From Pomphorhynchus laevis (lineage: Eukaryota > Acanthocephala > Palaeacanthocephala > Echinorhynchida > Pomphorhynchidae): a DNA stretch of 64,000 bases. Both the position numbers and the translations under genes were made by a program. The notes beneath the pieces are model-generated. The model did no database searches. It saw nothing but the letters and a program-made list of their open reading frames with translations, and was not told where the DNA came from. The stretch is taken from assembly GCA_012934845.2 (NCBI GenBank), contig WNNJ02003378.1:62001-126000 (forward strand), read 5' to 3'. Shown one piece after another: positions 10,027-20,208 of this stretch (within the stretch, counting starts at the first letter, position 1; every line of letters begins with the position of its first letter).

Positions 10027-10980
10027 ATGGGAAGACGTAAGAATACAGCTACGACTAACACAAAATGTGCTCAAATACAAGTACAGTGCTCGACAAACGA
10101 CTGCAGCGTCTAGACCACAATCTTCTGCGACAACAGTAAGTCTGAAGACTTCATCTGTAGATTCTGTGCCGACAAACTAATCTGCAACCTAACCAATAAG
10201 CACATATCAACCTCCAATACGCCCACTCGAACTACCCGTCGTTTACTATGTCATTTCTCCACCCATTGATCATGTCACCATATATACTTCCCTCCCCACG
10301 TCATCTTCACTCCTCGACACCCCAGTCACGACTATACTGTCTTGTTTATCAATAACCTACATCCATCAAAATCACCTCCACCAACCTCCATGATCATTCC
10401 ACTCATAACCTTTCCTCACATAGCTTGCCACCTTCTATATTATCAATGTCCTCGTTGTCTCCCGCTGTCGAACCTACTCTCTTCATATCCTCGACTCCTA
10501 GCTCTCCTACCGTGACCTCACCCACTCAAGTCACTCGTCCTCTCAGAAAAACGATTTCCTTCTCGCAATCGTCGCGTGATCGTCACCAATAACATTCCTT
10601 TCACCTTCTTATCTCGACAAGCACGTCTCGACCACGATGTTTCCGCCTTCAGTTCTGTCCTCTCGTCTCTTGTTCCTTAGGATAATCCATTCTTTTGGAT
10701 TATCCGAAGGAACAAGTTCCTTCGGATAGAAGGAACTTGTTCTAGAACACAGTTCCTTAGAACAAGAATAGAACACAATCCATTCTATCCCAACGATTAA
10801 AACTTATCCCCTATTCAGCCACTTGAATTTCCCCGATCGCACCTCTTTCGAAATCGCTAAACTATCTTCTGCCCGCAGCGAAAAACGCCGTCGCGAGAAA
10901 AACAGCAAAAAATCCCTCTTCATTCCAAACATCGACAGAAATTTTCAAGTTGTTAGCACCCGCCCCAAATTCAATGGCGC
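10027..10980 (+). pseudogene. ORF1 remnant of LINE T2
   Basis: It starts MGRRKNTATTNTKCAQ. The Cys motif follows: QCSTNDCSV, a stop where other copies have Trp, TTIFCDN, then FICRFCADK (C-x2-C). This is homologous to the motifs at 193 and 35839. The end (10820-10980) has a basic EKRRREKNSKK stretch and IDRNFQVVSTRPKFN, the common ORF1 tail. The middle is Ser/Thr/Pro-rich and frame-shifted, and part of it is replaced by the palindromic insertion at 10671-10795. Confidence 0.7.
10671..10795. repeat. Zig-zag palindromic insertion inside LINE T2
   Basis: Relative to T3 (around 19975-20020) this copy has roughly 100 extra bases made of alternating forward and reverse copies of the same short segment. 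TGTTCCTTAGGATAATCC runs forward from 10671, then GGATTATCCGAAGGAACA in reverse, then AGTTCCTTCGGAT forward, and so on. The pattern fits repeated template switching during DNA synthesis, or an assembly artefact. Confidence 0.75.
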
Positions 10981-10999
10981 TTTATCTCCTCTATATGTC

Positions 11000-13743
11000 T
11001 TCTTCGCTATTCCCTATCACTACACGGATTCCGCCTTGGCCTCCTCAACACTAGATATATTCTCCATAAATCCCGTCTCATCCTTAACATCTTCACCAAG
11101 CAATGCATCGATATATTCTGCCTCACCATATCTTGGCACTACGATTCCGACAACCTCTCCATTAGCCGCCTGGTCTTTGCCGGATACTCACTAGTCAAAT
11201 CCGCCAGCCCCCTCAGCTCATACTCCTCTAAATTCTCTAATCAAAACGGCATTGTCGCGTTCGCCGGTCACCCAGCGTCTCTACACATAATAACTTCCCC
11301 TTTCAGTCCTTACTATTTTGAATTGCTCACTTGTCGTTCTTCTAGCCCGATCACTCTGGATCTCGTTATTGTATACCGTCCTGCTTTATCAGCTCCTACA
11401 TCCTTATTTTTTACCAAATTTACTAACCTGCTGTCCCACTGTTCTTTGTCCTCCATATATTCACTCGTTCTTAATAACTTTAACATCCGCATAGACCGTC
11501 TCTCTTCCATTGATTCAATCCGGTTCATCAACATTCTATCCAACTACGGCTACAAACTCATATCCACTGCCCCACACATATCCTTGGTAAGGCATTCAAC
11601 ATCATTGCTGTCCCCGATCGTTTTCCTGTCCTCACCTCAATATCTATCTCCGATCCTTGCCTATGCGATCACTTTCTCGTCACCTTTGATCTCACTTTCA
11701 ACCACACCCAGCCTCACACCTACTATCCTACGTCGCCATGGAAGAAATCTGGATCTCCCTCTTCTCCGTTCTGCCTTACTCGAATCATCTTTATCCTCTC
11801 CCACAATAACATCATCCTCTCATCACGATCTCGCCTTTCTTTTCGACTTAGAACTTGCATCCACTCTTAATCTTCTCTTGCCCTTCAAGCCTCACCCATA
11901 CCGTCGCTTGCACCATGCCCCATGGTTTGACATCCAATGCCTACTCTCAAAGTGTCGGCTCCGTCATGCTTTGAGAGTCTATCATCGCTTTCTCAGACGT
12001 GATATCCGCTCGCTCACTCCGTCTCTCCGTGATTCCTATTTTGCTCATCGCCGGTCTCATCTCAACCTACTACGTGCCAAATGCAACTCCTTATGGCATC
12101 ATAAAATCATTACATCATTCAACTAATTCAACTCATCACTCATTCAACCTAATGATTATTCGTCATTTATCCAGACCAAAGTATTTACGTTGCTCACTCA
12201 CATCCCAGTCTCCATCCCATCCCACTCTTCCTTGTCACGCCTAATTCTCCCGTAAGTATCATCTTATCCCTATCATCTACACCCATACTTAAATCCATAT
12301 GCTCATCGATATTCCCTCTCCTCTCCACCTTGTTTAACTTGTTCATCAGCAATCGTAGCTTCCCTTTACACTAGAAATTCGCCATCGTTTACCCTCTCCT
12401 TAAGAAACAATCGCTCGACCCCTACCTTCTAGATATCGCCTCAATTTCACTCATCCCTATACTTTCTAAGTTACTAAAACGTCTTATCTTATACAGATCA
12501 ACGTTTATCTCTCTTCATCAAATCTGTACCATCCTCTCCAATCCGCTTTCCGATCTAATCAATCCAACGAAATCGCCTGCATGAATATTTACAGTGACCT
12601 ACTCATTTCTCGTAACAAGGCTCTATATAGTGTTCTCATATCCCTCGACCTCTCCTTTGCCTTCGACATATTCTACCACTCCATCCTTCTTTTTCGCCTT
12701 CATTATGATTACGGCTTTTCTTCCTCCTCCGTAGCATGGTTTGCCCAATATCCTTCCGACTGTTCATTTCGCGTCTGCTCAAATTCATCATCATCCCCTC
12801 CCTATTTTCTACGGGTTCCCACAAGGTTCAGTCTTAGGTCCCCTGATTTTCTATCTTCTGCTTGGCGATCTTCCTCTGTTTGCCAAATTTCACTTCTTTA
12901 ACGTCATATAATACGCCGATGACATACTCATCTATGCTTATGCACCCACCCATCGCATACACGATATCGGCATTTCTGCCTCCAACTGTCTTTCTTCTAT
13001 CCATATACGTCTATCCCATCTTCAACTGGTTCTAAACCACGACAAGTCCAAAATAATGTGGATTATGCCTCGTCAACCTAACATATCACCCGCCTGTATC
13101 GTTTGACTTATTAATCATTCCCATACTTCATAATCTCACTTCTTATGCTTCCATTTCAATGATCACCTTTCTCTTAAATCCTTCGTCCGTGACAATTTCT
13201 ACTCGTCTAACTTAATTCCCGGTGACATCATCCGTATCCGCCCCCTGTATCGACTACCGTTCCTGTATGTATCTTCTTTCGTCGTTTATTTTCCCAAAAA
13301 TCGATTACTGCCTTAGCCTTTTCGCCAATTATCCAAAATCCATCATCCTACCCCTACAACGCATCATCAACTCCGCCGTTCGAGTGCTCCTACGTCCCCG
13401 TCTTTTTGACCACACATCCATATATCTTGCTCAACTCTCCTGGCCAACAATCCACATCTGCATACAACTCCGCCTTCTTATCGTAACTTTTCGTCTCATC
13501 GCTGTCGGCTCACCATCGTTCATCAACCTTCATTTCTTAGACGACACTCGATACACATCTCTATCACTGCGTTCCGGTAATTCCTTCTTACTCCACGTTT
13601 CTAATTACTCTAACAATTACGGTCTCGGATCCTTCCTCGTCGCCGCCCCACTCGCCTGGAATCAGCTTCCTCTCGGCATCTACCGCGTTCCCTCCTCTAT
13701 TACATTCAAATACATCTTCCGTTTCTACGTTCTCAACACATGA
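11000..13743 (+). pseudogene. ORF2 remnant of LINE T2 (APE endonuclease + RT)
   Basis: The endonuclease frame 11323-12126 holds LTCRSSSPITLDLVIVYRP, then LVLNNFNIRIDR (the usual GDFN motif here altered to NNFN) and the domain end through 11700. The linker before the RT has LLSKCRLRHALRVYHRFLRR. The RT palm carries LDLSFAFDIF near 12650 and YADDILIYA from 12912. The thumb and C-terminus (13222-13743) end WNQLPLGIYRVPSSITFKYI, the usual CR1-type tail. Scattered frameshifts and stops break the ORF. Confidence 0.82.
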
Positions 13744-13835
13744 CTTAGATTTTTGTTTTTATTGTTATTGTTGTCATGTAAGCGTGAAAAGTGCCCTGGC
13801 ACGCACTTCCACGTAAAAATAAATGTATTTTTATA

Positions 13836-14310
13836 TAGATGCTGTGGAGAAGACTACGAGGAACTGTTACACGCACACAGTTGTACCGTATTGCGCAATA
13901 TGACTTCGAAGCAAATGTACTTAATGAGTAAAAGCTCAGGTCCATTTTAAGCTCTTTGACGAAATGAAATACGTTTCTTTAAGCTTTTAATTTTGTATAC
14001 ACTCTTTACATTGATTATACCCCATCGCTCATAGCCAAAGTGGGGTGGTAAAATATAACTCAGATTATTCTCTTTTTAAATAGATGCCAAAGCAAAAATG
14101 CTATTCAGGCAGAGTCCAAAAAAAGATAAAAACAAAAAACAAAAAGCAAATAGTCATTAAGCGGATTGTAGCTAAATATGATAGTTCAGTAGAGCTGCAG
14201 AATGAATGCATTGTTCACTTATCCATTTGAAGCATCGTGATTTAAACGTGATCAAGCTTGGAGCAGCAACGACTTCATCAAGCAGCAAATTTCACATGTT
14301 AATTCCCCTC
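13836..14310. other. Gap between LINEs, nothing recognised
   Basis: No supported gene. A short inverted pair CCCCATC/GGGGTGG around 14020-14050 is not distinctive. Confidence 0.4.
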
Positions 14311-15905
14311 CTCACATTCAAAATATTTTCGGTAAGCCAAATCGAGATTTATACAAAACTCTACAATGTCCCCGCAACCTACCTACCCGACTAGTGATTA
14401 CATCGGTTGGGTAATCCACCGCACTATTCGACATATGCCATAGATAAAGCGTTTCCAAAGCTATGAACCTATCATGTACCGCCAACATTCCAATACGGCT
14501 AAGGCGTACATGATAACGACCACCTAAACCAGCCAGAGCCTCCAACACCTTCTTAGAATATACTCAAGGTATAATAGTTCTCGCTTGGCGACAGAGAAAC
14601 AAGCCTCAATGCAGTATTCCAAGTGTGGCCCTACGAGGGAGGTAAATAACATTTTGAACCTTTGACAGCTTAACCTGAGGAATGCGCTTTTAATACAATA
14701 TAATGACCGAGTAGCTTTACCTGGGTGAAGTCAATGTTCAACTTTGTTTTCAAGGATCGATGGACAATGATACCTAAATATTTATGTTGAGACACTTCCT
14801 TTGAGACAATATCTTCAATATAGTATTTAAGAGTTTCAGACGGGCAATCTAATTGCACGAGAACAAATTTTTCAGCATTTAACCGTAATCCAGTAAATTC
14901 ACACCAATTGGACAGAGTTCAGCTCATTTTGTAAATATACTCGATCAGCAGAACTTCTAATAATCGATCAAATCTTTAGATCTTCTGCAAAAGCTGGATG
15001 AGATCATGATAAGCAGAGTAGAAATCATTCATAAAGATTATATAGAGCAGTGGGCCAAAGCCTGACCCTTGGGGTACTCCAGAATTAACATTCACCGAGT
15101 CAGAAAGCACACCTCCTACACAAACTGAAAGATCTGTCTAATAAAAATTGTCAGACCCACACACAAATATATGAATGGAGTCCATAGTGATCCAGTAAGA
15201 AGACTATGCCGTCACGTTAAAAGGCTTTCGAAAAGTCAAGAAACACTGTATGAATCTGGAACCCAGACTCAGAGCATCTGTCCATTTTTCACGTGCAGTT
15301 AGTAGATTAGTTAGGCATGAACGTCAAATCCTGAAACCAAGTTAAAAATCAACTATTATATGATTAGAGTTCAGATGATCTCTGATTCTACTAGCTATTA
15401 GTCTTTCTAAGAGTTTGCAAAATAAACTTGTCAAACTGATGGGCCGAAAGTCCTCACAAAAGCTATCAGGATTCTTTTTTGGAATGGGTACCACTATTGC
15501 ACATTTCCAACTATCAGGAATTCAAGATGTGTCCAAGCTATATCTGAAAAACAATTAAACCATATCACAATACGTTCGCTGGGGTTTTGACGAGAAAGGG
15601 GGCAATATTGTCCTCATCCCGGAGACGCAAACGGATCGAGCTTCATAACCTTGTTCAACACCTCATCAACTCTGAGTAGACGACTACAACACCGATGTGC
15701 ATCGGAATATACTTCCAACTAAAGTCACGCTTTATGTCAGTAATCGCAGCTTGCACTGAGAAGCTATCAGCTGAATGTTGGGCGATATAAAATTGTTTAG
15801 CTAAAGTCTCAGCTGGCGTTTTAATTGAGCTAATTGTGGTGACAAGAGTTTTGTTATTTTTTACATGTAACCAAAACCTCCTAGGTTCCTAGGTGCATTC
15901 CTGGC
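14310..15905 (-). mobile_element. CR1-like LINE fragment (RT region), minus strand
   Basis: Read on the minus strand from about 15890, it gives EPRRFWLHVKNNKTL (the linker before the RT), then IPDSWKCAIVVPIPKK near 15500, VFLDFSKAF near 15230, SGVPQGSGFGPLLYIIFMND near 15070, and FAED at about 14980-14991 where FADD is expected. KYLGIIVHRSLKTKLNID follows near 14750. Both ends are truncated: there is no endonuclease and the C-terminus is lost. Several frameshifts and stops are present. The altered FAED box alone would inactivate the polymerase. Confidence 0.82.
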
Positions 15906-15920
15906 GTATAAATTCCTGGT

Positions 15921-15948
15921 ATATAAATCATTTAATAATGATTTATAT
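15921..15948. repeat. 28-bp hairpin palindrome
   Basis: ATATAAATCATT (15921-15932) and AATGATTTATAT (15937-15948) are perfectly complementary around TAAT. It lies at the edge of the minus-strand LINE fragment, next to short direct duplications (CCTGGCGTATAAAT then CCTGGTATATAAAT), and resembles the other snap-back sites in the window. Confidence 0.7.
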
Positions 15949-16019
15949 GTGGTACGCTGTTGATAGTACTTGTGTTGAATCACTCAGAGGCTTTAAAAAA
16001 GTATGGAATATAGTTAGCT

Positions 16020-16985
16020 AAATTAGATCAAAATACGGTTACTTCGCCGAAGAAGAGAAATTCAAACTCCTCATTCATCCTAAACAGAAAAATACCATCA
16101 AAATATTTGAAACAGAACGCTTACTAATAAACAAGGAAGAAATTATTATTCTCGCTTCTACAGTTTGGAATTATAAGTTCATTTCAAACATTACAACGAT
16201 AAGTTTATACAACGATATGAAAGCTAAGTTTATACAAAATAAAGTCTATAATTTGTGTTTTATTATCAAAACCGTGATAAGCATAGCTACAGTCAATCCT
16301 TATACGGCATTCATAACATTAACACAATCAATGATGTTTAAGTTGAGCTACTTGCAACGAACGTGCAGTGTCTTCTAGTTCATTCAGAGCCTTTTTGAGA
16401 TTTTATTTAACGAACTATTGCCCGATTTCACATGTTTAGATATAATAGATAATATCAAAAGAAACGTCTTAACGTTTCCATTTCAATACAGAATATTGGG
16501 GCTAATTGATCAAGTCGATATTCCAGATTGATGTATAGCCAGTCGTTCCAAATGTACCAACCAGTACTAAATGAATAAAATGGAGTTAATTTGGTTACAT
16601 TTCAAAATAGTTTCGCAAGTCTAAAAAATCATAAGGATCAATCAATGAAATCAAAAATGGAGATAATTGTGTAGGGCAACATCGCATTGAGAACAATAGT
16701 AAGTTCTGAATATAAATAAATGACATCAACATGATTATCTGCTGAGTCTACGAACGCCAATAAGCTTACCAATGCAAAATTTCGTGATGAGTTGACAGTA
16801 CACTATAATTGGACGGTGGAAGATTCGCCCAAAATTGTGCTTGTAAACAACCATTATTTATAAAACTTGCCTTGGCTTGTCAATGATTGGACTGACGATA
16901 ATTCGACATAATATTTTACGGGATTTGTTGTCAAGGAAACTTGAAAACTTCACTTGTTCAGTAGTTACTAATTTGCCACTGAATG
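16020..16985 (+). mobile_element. Broken retroelement of uncertain class (RT connection region)
   Basis: Plus-strand frames read KYGYFAEEEKFKLLI, later NPYTAFITLTQS, then FPFQYRILGLIDQ, KFRDELTVHYNW near 16780 and RHNILRDLLSRKLEN near 16905. This ordered series is familiar from a widespread group of invertebrate retroelement polyproteins, but I cannot place the group securely (R2-like and tyrosine-recombinase elements were both considered). The catalytic RT palm is not present, so this is the downstream part only. It is a fossil with a few breaks, cut off by the LINE piece that follows. Confidence 0.55.
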
Positions 16986-16989
16986 ATGT

Positions 16990-17830
16990 TCAAAGTGACT
17001 TATTTTTTTAAGAGAACTCGATTACTCGATCACCTTTATAAATGATCGTCGGAGTATTCTTAAGTCACCTTGTCTTTTGTATGCCGATGATATTAAATTA
17101 TGGCCTGAAATCATATCTCAACCGGATAGATCCCTTCTTCAAGCGGATTTAAATACTCTTTCTAGCTGGACAGATGCAATAAAATTAGATTGAGCATAAC
17201 TAAATAAACCTCAATGCACATTGGCCATAAATTCGGCGATCCTCGTTATTTCATCGGTTCTGTCGTTGTACTTCTTGTTGACCACATCAATAATTTAGGA
17301 ATAATTCTTTCAAACAACTTGAAAACGAAAATAAACATTGACGCGATTTGTTTCAAGGCTTTGAGAATATTCGGTGTTATCAGGAGATGCTTTTTGTCTC
17401 ACAGTAGCAAACTTTCCATTCCTGTTCAACGCTTATCGCTCTTAAATATAAAGCCAATGTTTCTTAAACAAAGAGTGAAGGATCTTGCTATCACGTGGCA
17501 GGATGTTAATGATCCTACAAGTCCAATTCATTTTATGTTCCCTTTGCAAACGGAAGCTCGTACGCGAGGACACAAATTCACTATTAATCGTGTTTGCAGG
17601 CGGTTGAAAGGGCTCAACAGCCTGGTAGACAGTTACCAAGGAATGGAATAACCTTTCTATGGAAATAATGCGGACCAAGTCAAAACTAATGTTTATGAAG
17701 AAGGTACTGTGAATTTTAACCCTCATGTTTTAGTTTCATGCTTTTTCTTTTGTGCTTTTTTGTATTTTTTGTGATGCTAACGTATAAGCACTAGCTCCTA
17801 GGTGGTCTAAGAATAATAATTACTCGAAAT
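16990..17830 (+). mobile_element. CR1-like LINE 3' fragment
   Basis: CLLYADDIKLW is intact with its YADD box at 17080-17091, followed by LLQADLNTLSSWTDAIKLD. The 17214-17651 frame continues the thumb (MHIGHKFG, NNLGIILSNNLKTKINID) and ends with an ARTRGHKFTINRVCRRLKG tail. About 60 residues are missing inside the thumb compared with the LINE at 28.1-28.8 kb. The 3' UTR around 17760-17825 has a GTGATGCT.ACG..AAGCA..AGCTCC pattern resembling the tail at 28834-28890, so the two are related. Confidence 0.75.
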
Positions 17831-18034
17831 CCAAGTTCTCTATTGGCAATGTGTGTACTGTACTTTTCGAAGATATGACTACGCGGTCTATGATAAACAT
17901 TTGTGTTTCCAGACAATTGTCTCCGTCCTACTCACTTAATATGTCAAACCCGAGTGATTATCACAAGAAACGAAAAACGGTGAAGTACGGTGAACGAGTT
18001 ACTTGACTCGAAAGAGCACAAGTAACGAAAAGAA
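17831..18034. other. Short unassigned stretch
   Basis: About 200 bp with no recognised feature between two LINE fragments. Confidence 0.4.
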
Positions 18035-18560
18035 AAGATTTATTTTAACGTGGCAAATGCGTGCCAGCGCACGCTTACATGACCACAACAACAAAATCTA
18101 AAACATGTTTCAAGGAGGTGGCTAAGGAGGCGGCATTTGAATGCAATAAAGGAGGAAGCGCCACGGACGTCGTGTGGGAACTGAATCTAGGCCAGTGGGG
18201 CGGCGACGAGGAAGGATCGGAGACCGTAGTTGTTAGAGTAATTGGAAACGTAGAGTAAGAGGGAATGACGGGAACGCAGTGATAGAGAGGTAGGGTGAGT
18301 GACGTCTAAGAAAGGAAAGTTGATGAACGATGGGGAGCCGACAGCGATGAGACGAAAAGTTACGAGAAGGCGGAGTTTGATGCGGATGTGGATGGTGGGC
18401 CAGGAGAGTTGGCAAAATATGTGGATGTGTGGTCGAAGCGACGGAGACGAAAGAGCACTCGAACGGCGGAGTTGATTATTCGTTGTAGGGGTAGGATGAT
18501 GGATTTTGGAGAATTTGCAAAAAGGCTTAGGCAGTAATCGAAAAGGCTGAGGCAGAAACG
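18035..18560 (-). mobile_element. CR1/L2-like LINE, family T, copy T4 (3' end only)
   Basis: On the minus strand this matches the last ~520 bp of T1-T3: thumb sequence through YSNNYGLRSFLVAAPLAWNQ, then a 3' UTR with the stem-loop GCGTGC/GCACGC at 18059-18074 (minus sense). It is 5'-truncated, as is usual for LINE insertions. Near its 5' end the stretch encoding CTGCCTCAGCCTTTT is duplicated with small differences. A frame running on to 18738 is mostly flanking DNA. Confidence 0.82.
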
Positions 18561-19585
18561 GAAAGTTTCTCTTTGAAACGAGATAAAAAGATTTTCTTAT
18601 TAAAACGTATGTTCGGTGAAAAGCTTTAGGTTTGTATACATTTTTCAATTCAGCTTTTTTGTTTATATGTATTGCACTGTATATAAGCAAACTATGCCGA
18701 AAGAATTCACGTTCAAAATTGTTTATGGTAAATGACAATCGCTGAATTTGCTTAGTAGCTTATCGCTCATTAGTTGATCTATCCAATATTGCTCTGTTTG
18801 TTTTATTTTGCAGTGATGGTAATGAATCACTACCACCATAAAATATTCCTCTACATAGGTAACATAGATACCATAAACATATGCAACGTAGATACTATAA
18901 ACATATGCAACGTAGATACCAGCCCAACTGGAATCCCAATCACAGTACTTACATCTTGCTTATATAGATTGTTGTTGAATTCAAAAGTGTTATACCAAAG
19001 AACTCTAGTTATTTATTCACATATAATATTAATCTGAGTATTGTCCGTCTTCACTCATACTTGTAATATGATTTCGTATTGCGAAATACCGTTTTTGAAT
19101 TGATAAAGTATAAACAGAAATATTTTCACCGGACAGCCTTTTTTGATAAGAAATTTTTTTTCGCCTCCCATTTAGAATTTATTTACCAATTATATATTAG
19201 AATAATTACAAGAATATATAGAAAAATAAGAACAATCGAAAGTATGAACAATATCAATCGGTCCTCTCGAACGGATCATTGTATATTAGATCTCTTTGTA
19301 CAGAGATATAATAAAGCAACCAACGGATTTTATCTATAAACCACGAATTTTATCAAATGGCTTATATTTTATTGTTTTATTTTCTGAGACCTAAAGGTAT
19401 TCTATTTGCAATTTTACAAGTGAATGTATGTATCACACATAACAATATACTGTAGAAAACCGAATGACCGAAATGTTTGTAATAAAAGACTAAGTTTCTT
19501 TCTGTTTTCACCAGTTAGATTTTGTATTAAGCATTAATAAATAAAAATGTTCACATATATATCTTGAAAATCGATTTTCAAGTCA
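18561..19585. repeat. Gene-free stretch with a 24-bp minisatellite and a 20-bp palindrome
   Basis: No gene is supported. At 18861-18920 a 24-bp unit (AACRTAGATACYATAAACATATGC) is repeated about 2.5 times. At 19563-19582 CTTGAAAATCGATTTTCAAG is a perfect 20-bp palindrome right at the 5' junction of LINE T3. An 86-codon frame at 19079-19339 has no recognisable motif and is probably chance. Confidence 0.55.
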
Positions 19586-20208
19586 TGTTCATTCGATTCC
19601 CATGTCATGTTCACTCCCCGACACCCCCATCCCGTCCTTCCTGTCTCGTTTATCAATAACATATATCCATCAATCAAAATAACCTCCACCAACCTACACG
19701 ATTCTTCCACTCATTACCTTTCCTCACATCGCTTGCCACCCTCTTTATTATCCAAATCCTCTATGTATCCCGTCGTCATGCCAACTCCTTCCAAATCCTC
19801 AACTGCCAGCTCACCTATCGTGATCTCACCCACTCACGTCACTCGTCCTCTTTTACGGAAACGCTTTCCTTCTCGCGATCGTTGAGTTATCGTCACTAAT
19901 ATCACTCCTTCCACCTCCTTATCTTCACAAGCACGTCTCGACCACGATGTTTCCGCCTTCAAATCCATCCTATCGTCTCTAGTTCCTGAGAATAAACCAT
20001 CATTTTTTCTTCTCTCCTGTCGTACTCACCCGATCGCACCCATCATCTTTAACCACTCGAATTTTCCCCGATCGCACCCCTTCTGAAATCGCCAACTCTC
20101 TTCTGGCCGCATCGAAAAACGCCGTCGCGAGGAAAACGACGAAACATCTCTCTCCACCCGAAACATAGACGGAAATTTTCAAGTTGCCCACACACGTCCC
20201 AAAATTCG

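Larger units (their letters stand above)
10027..13835 (+). mobile_element. CR1/L2-like LINE, family T, copy T2 (nearly full length)
   Basis: This copy is colinear with T1 and T3: an ORF1 with an N-terminal Cys motif (10027 on), an ORF1 tail near 10920-10980, an APE endonuclease (11000-11760), RT (12000-13740) and a 3' stem-loop at 13782-13804. Long stretches remain open (for example 11323-12126 and 13222-13743), so it is younger than T1 but interrupted. An in-frame TAA at 12909-12911 directly precedes the YADD box at 12912-12923 where T3 has CAA. A zig-zag palindromic insertion lies in ORF1 (10671-10795). Confidence 0.88.

Noticed and set aside
13745-13950. ORFs around the end of LINE T2
   Set aside because: Both strands give frames over the 3' UTR stem-loop region; they are by-products of the LINE tail.
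18774-19339. Two ORFs of 86-87 codons
   Set aside because: One is built from the 24-bp minisatellite, and the other has no recognisable feature in AT-rich DNA.
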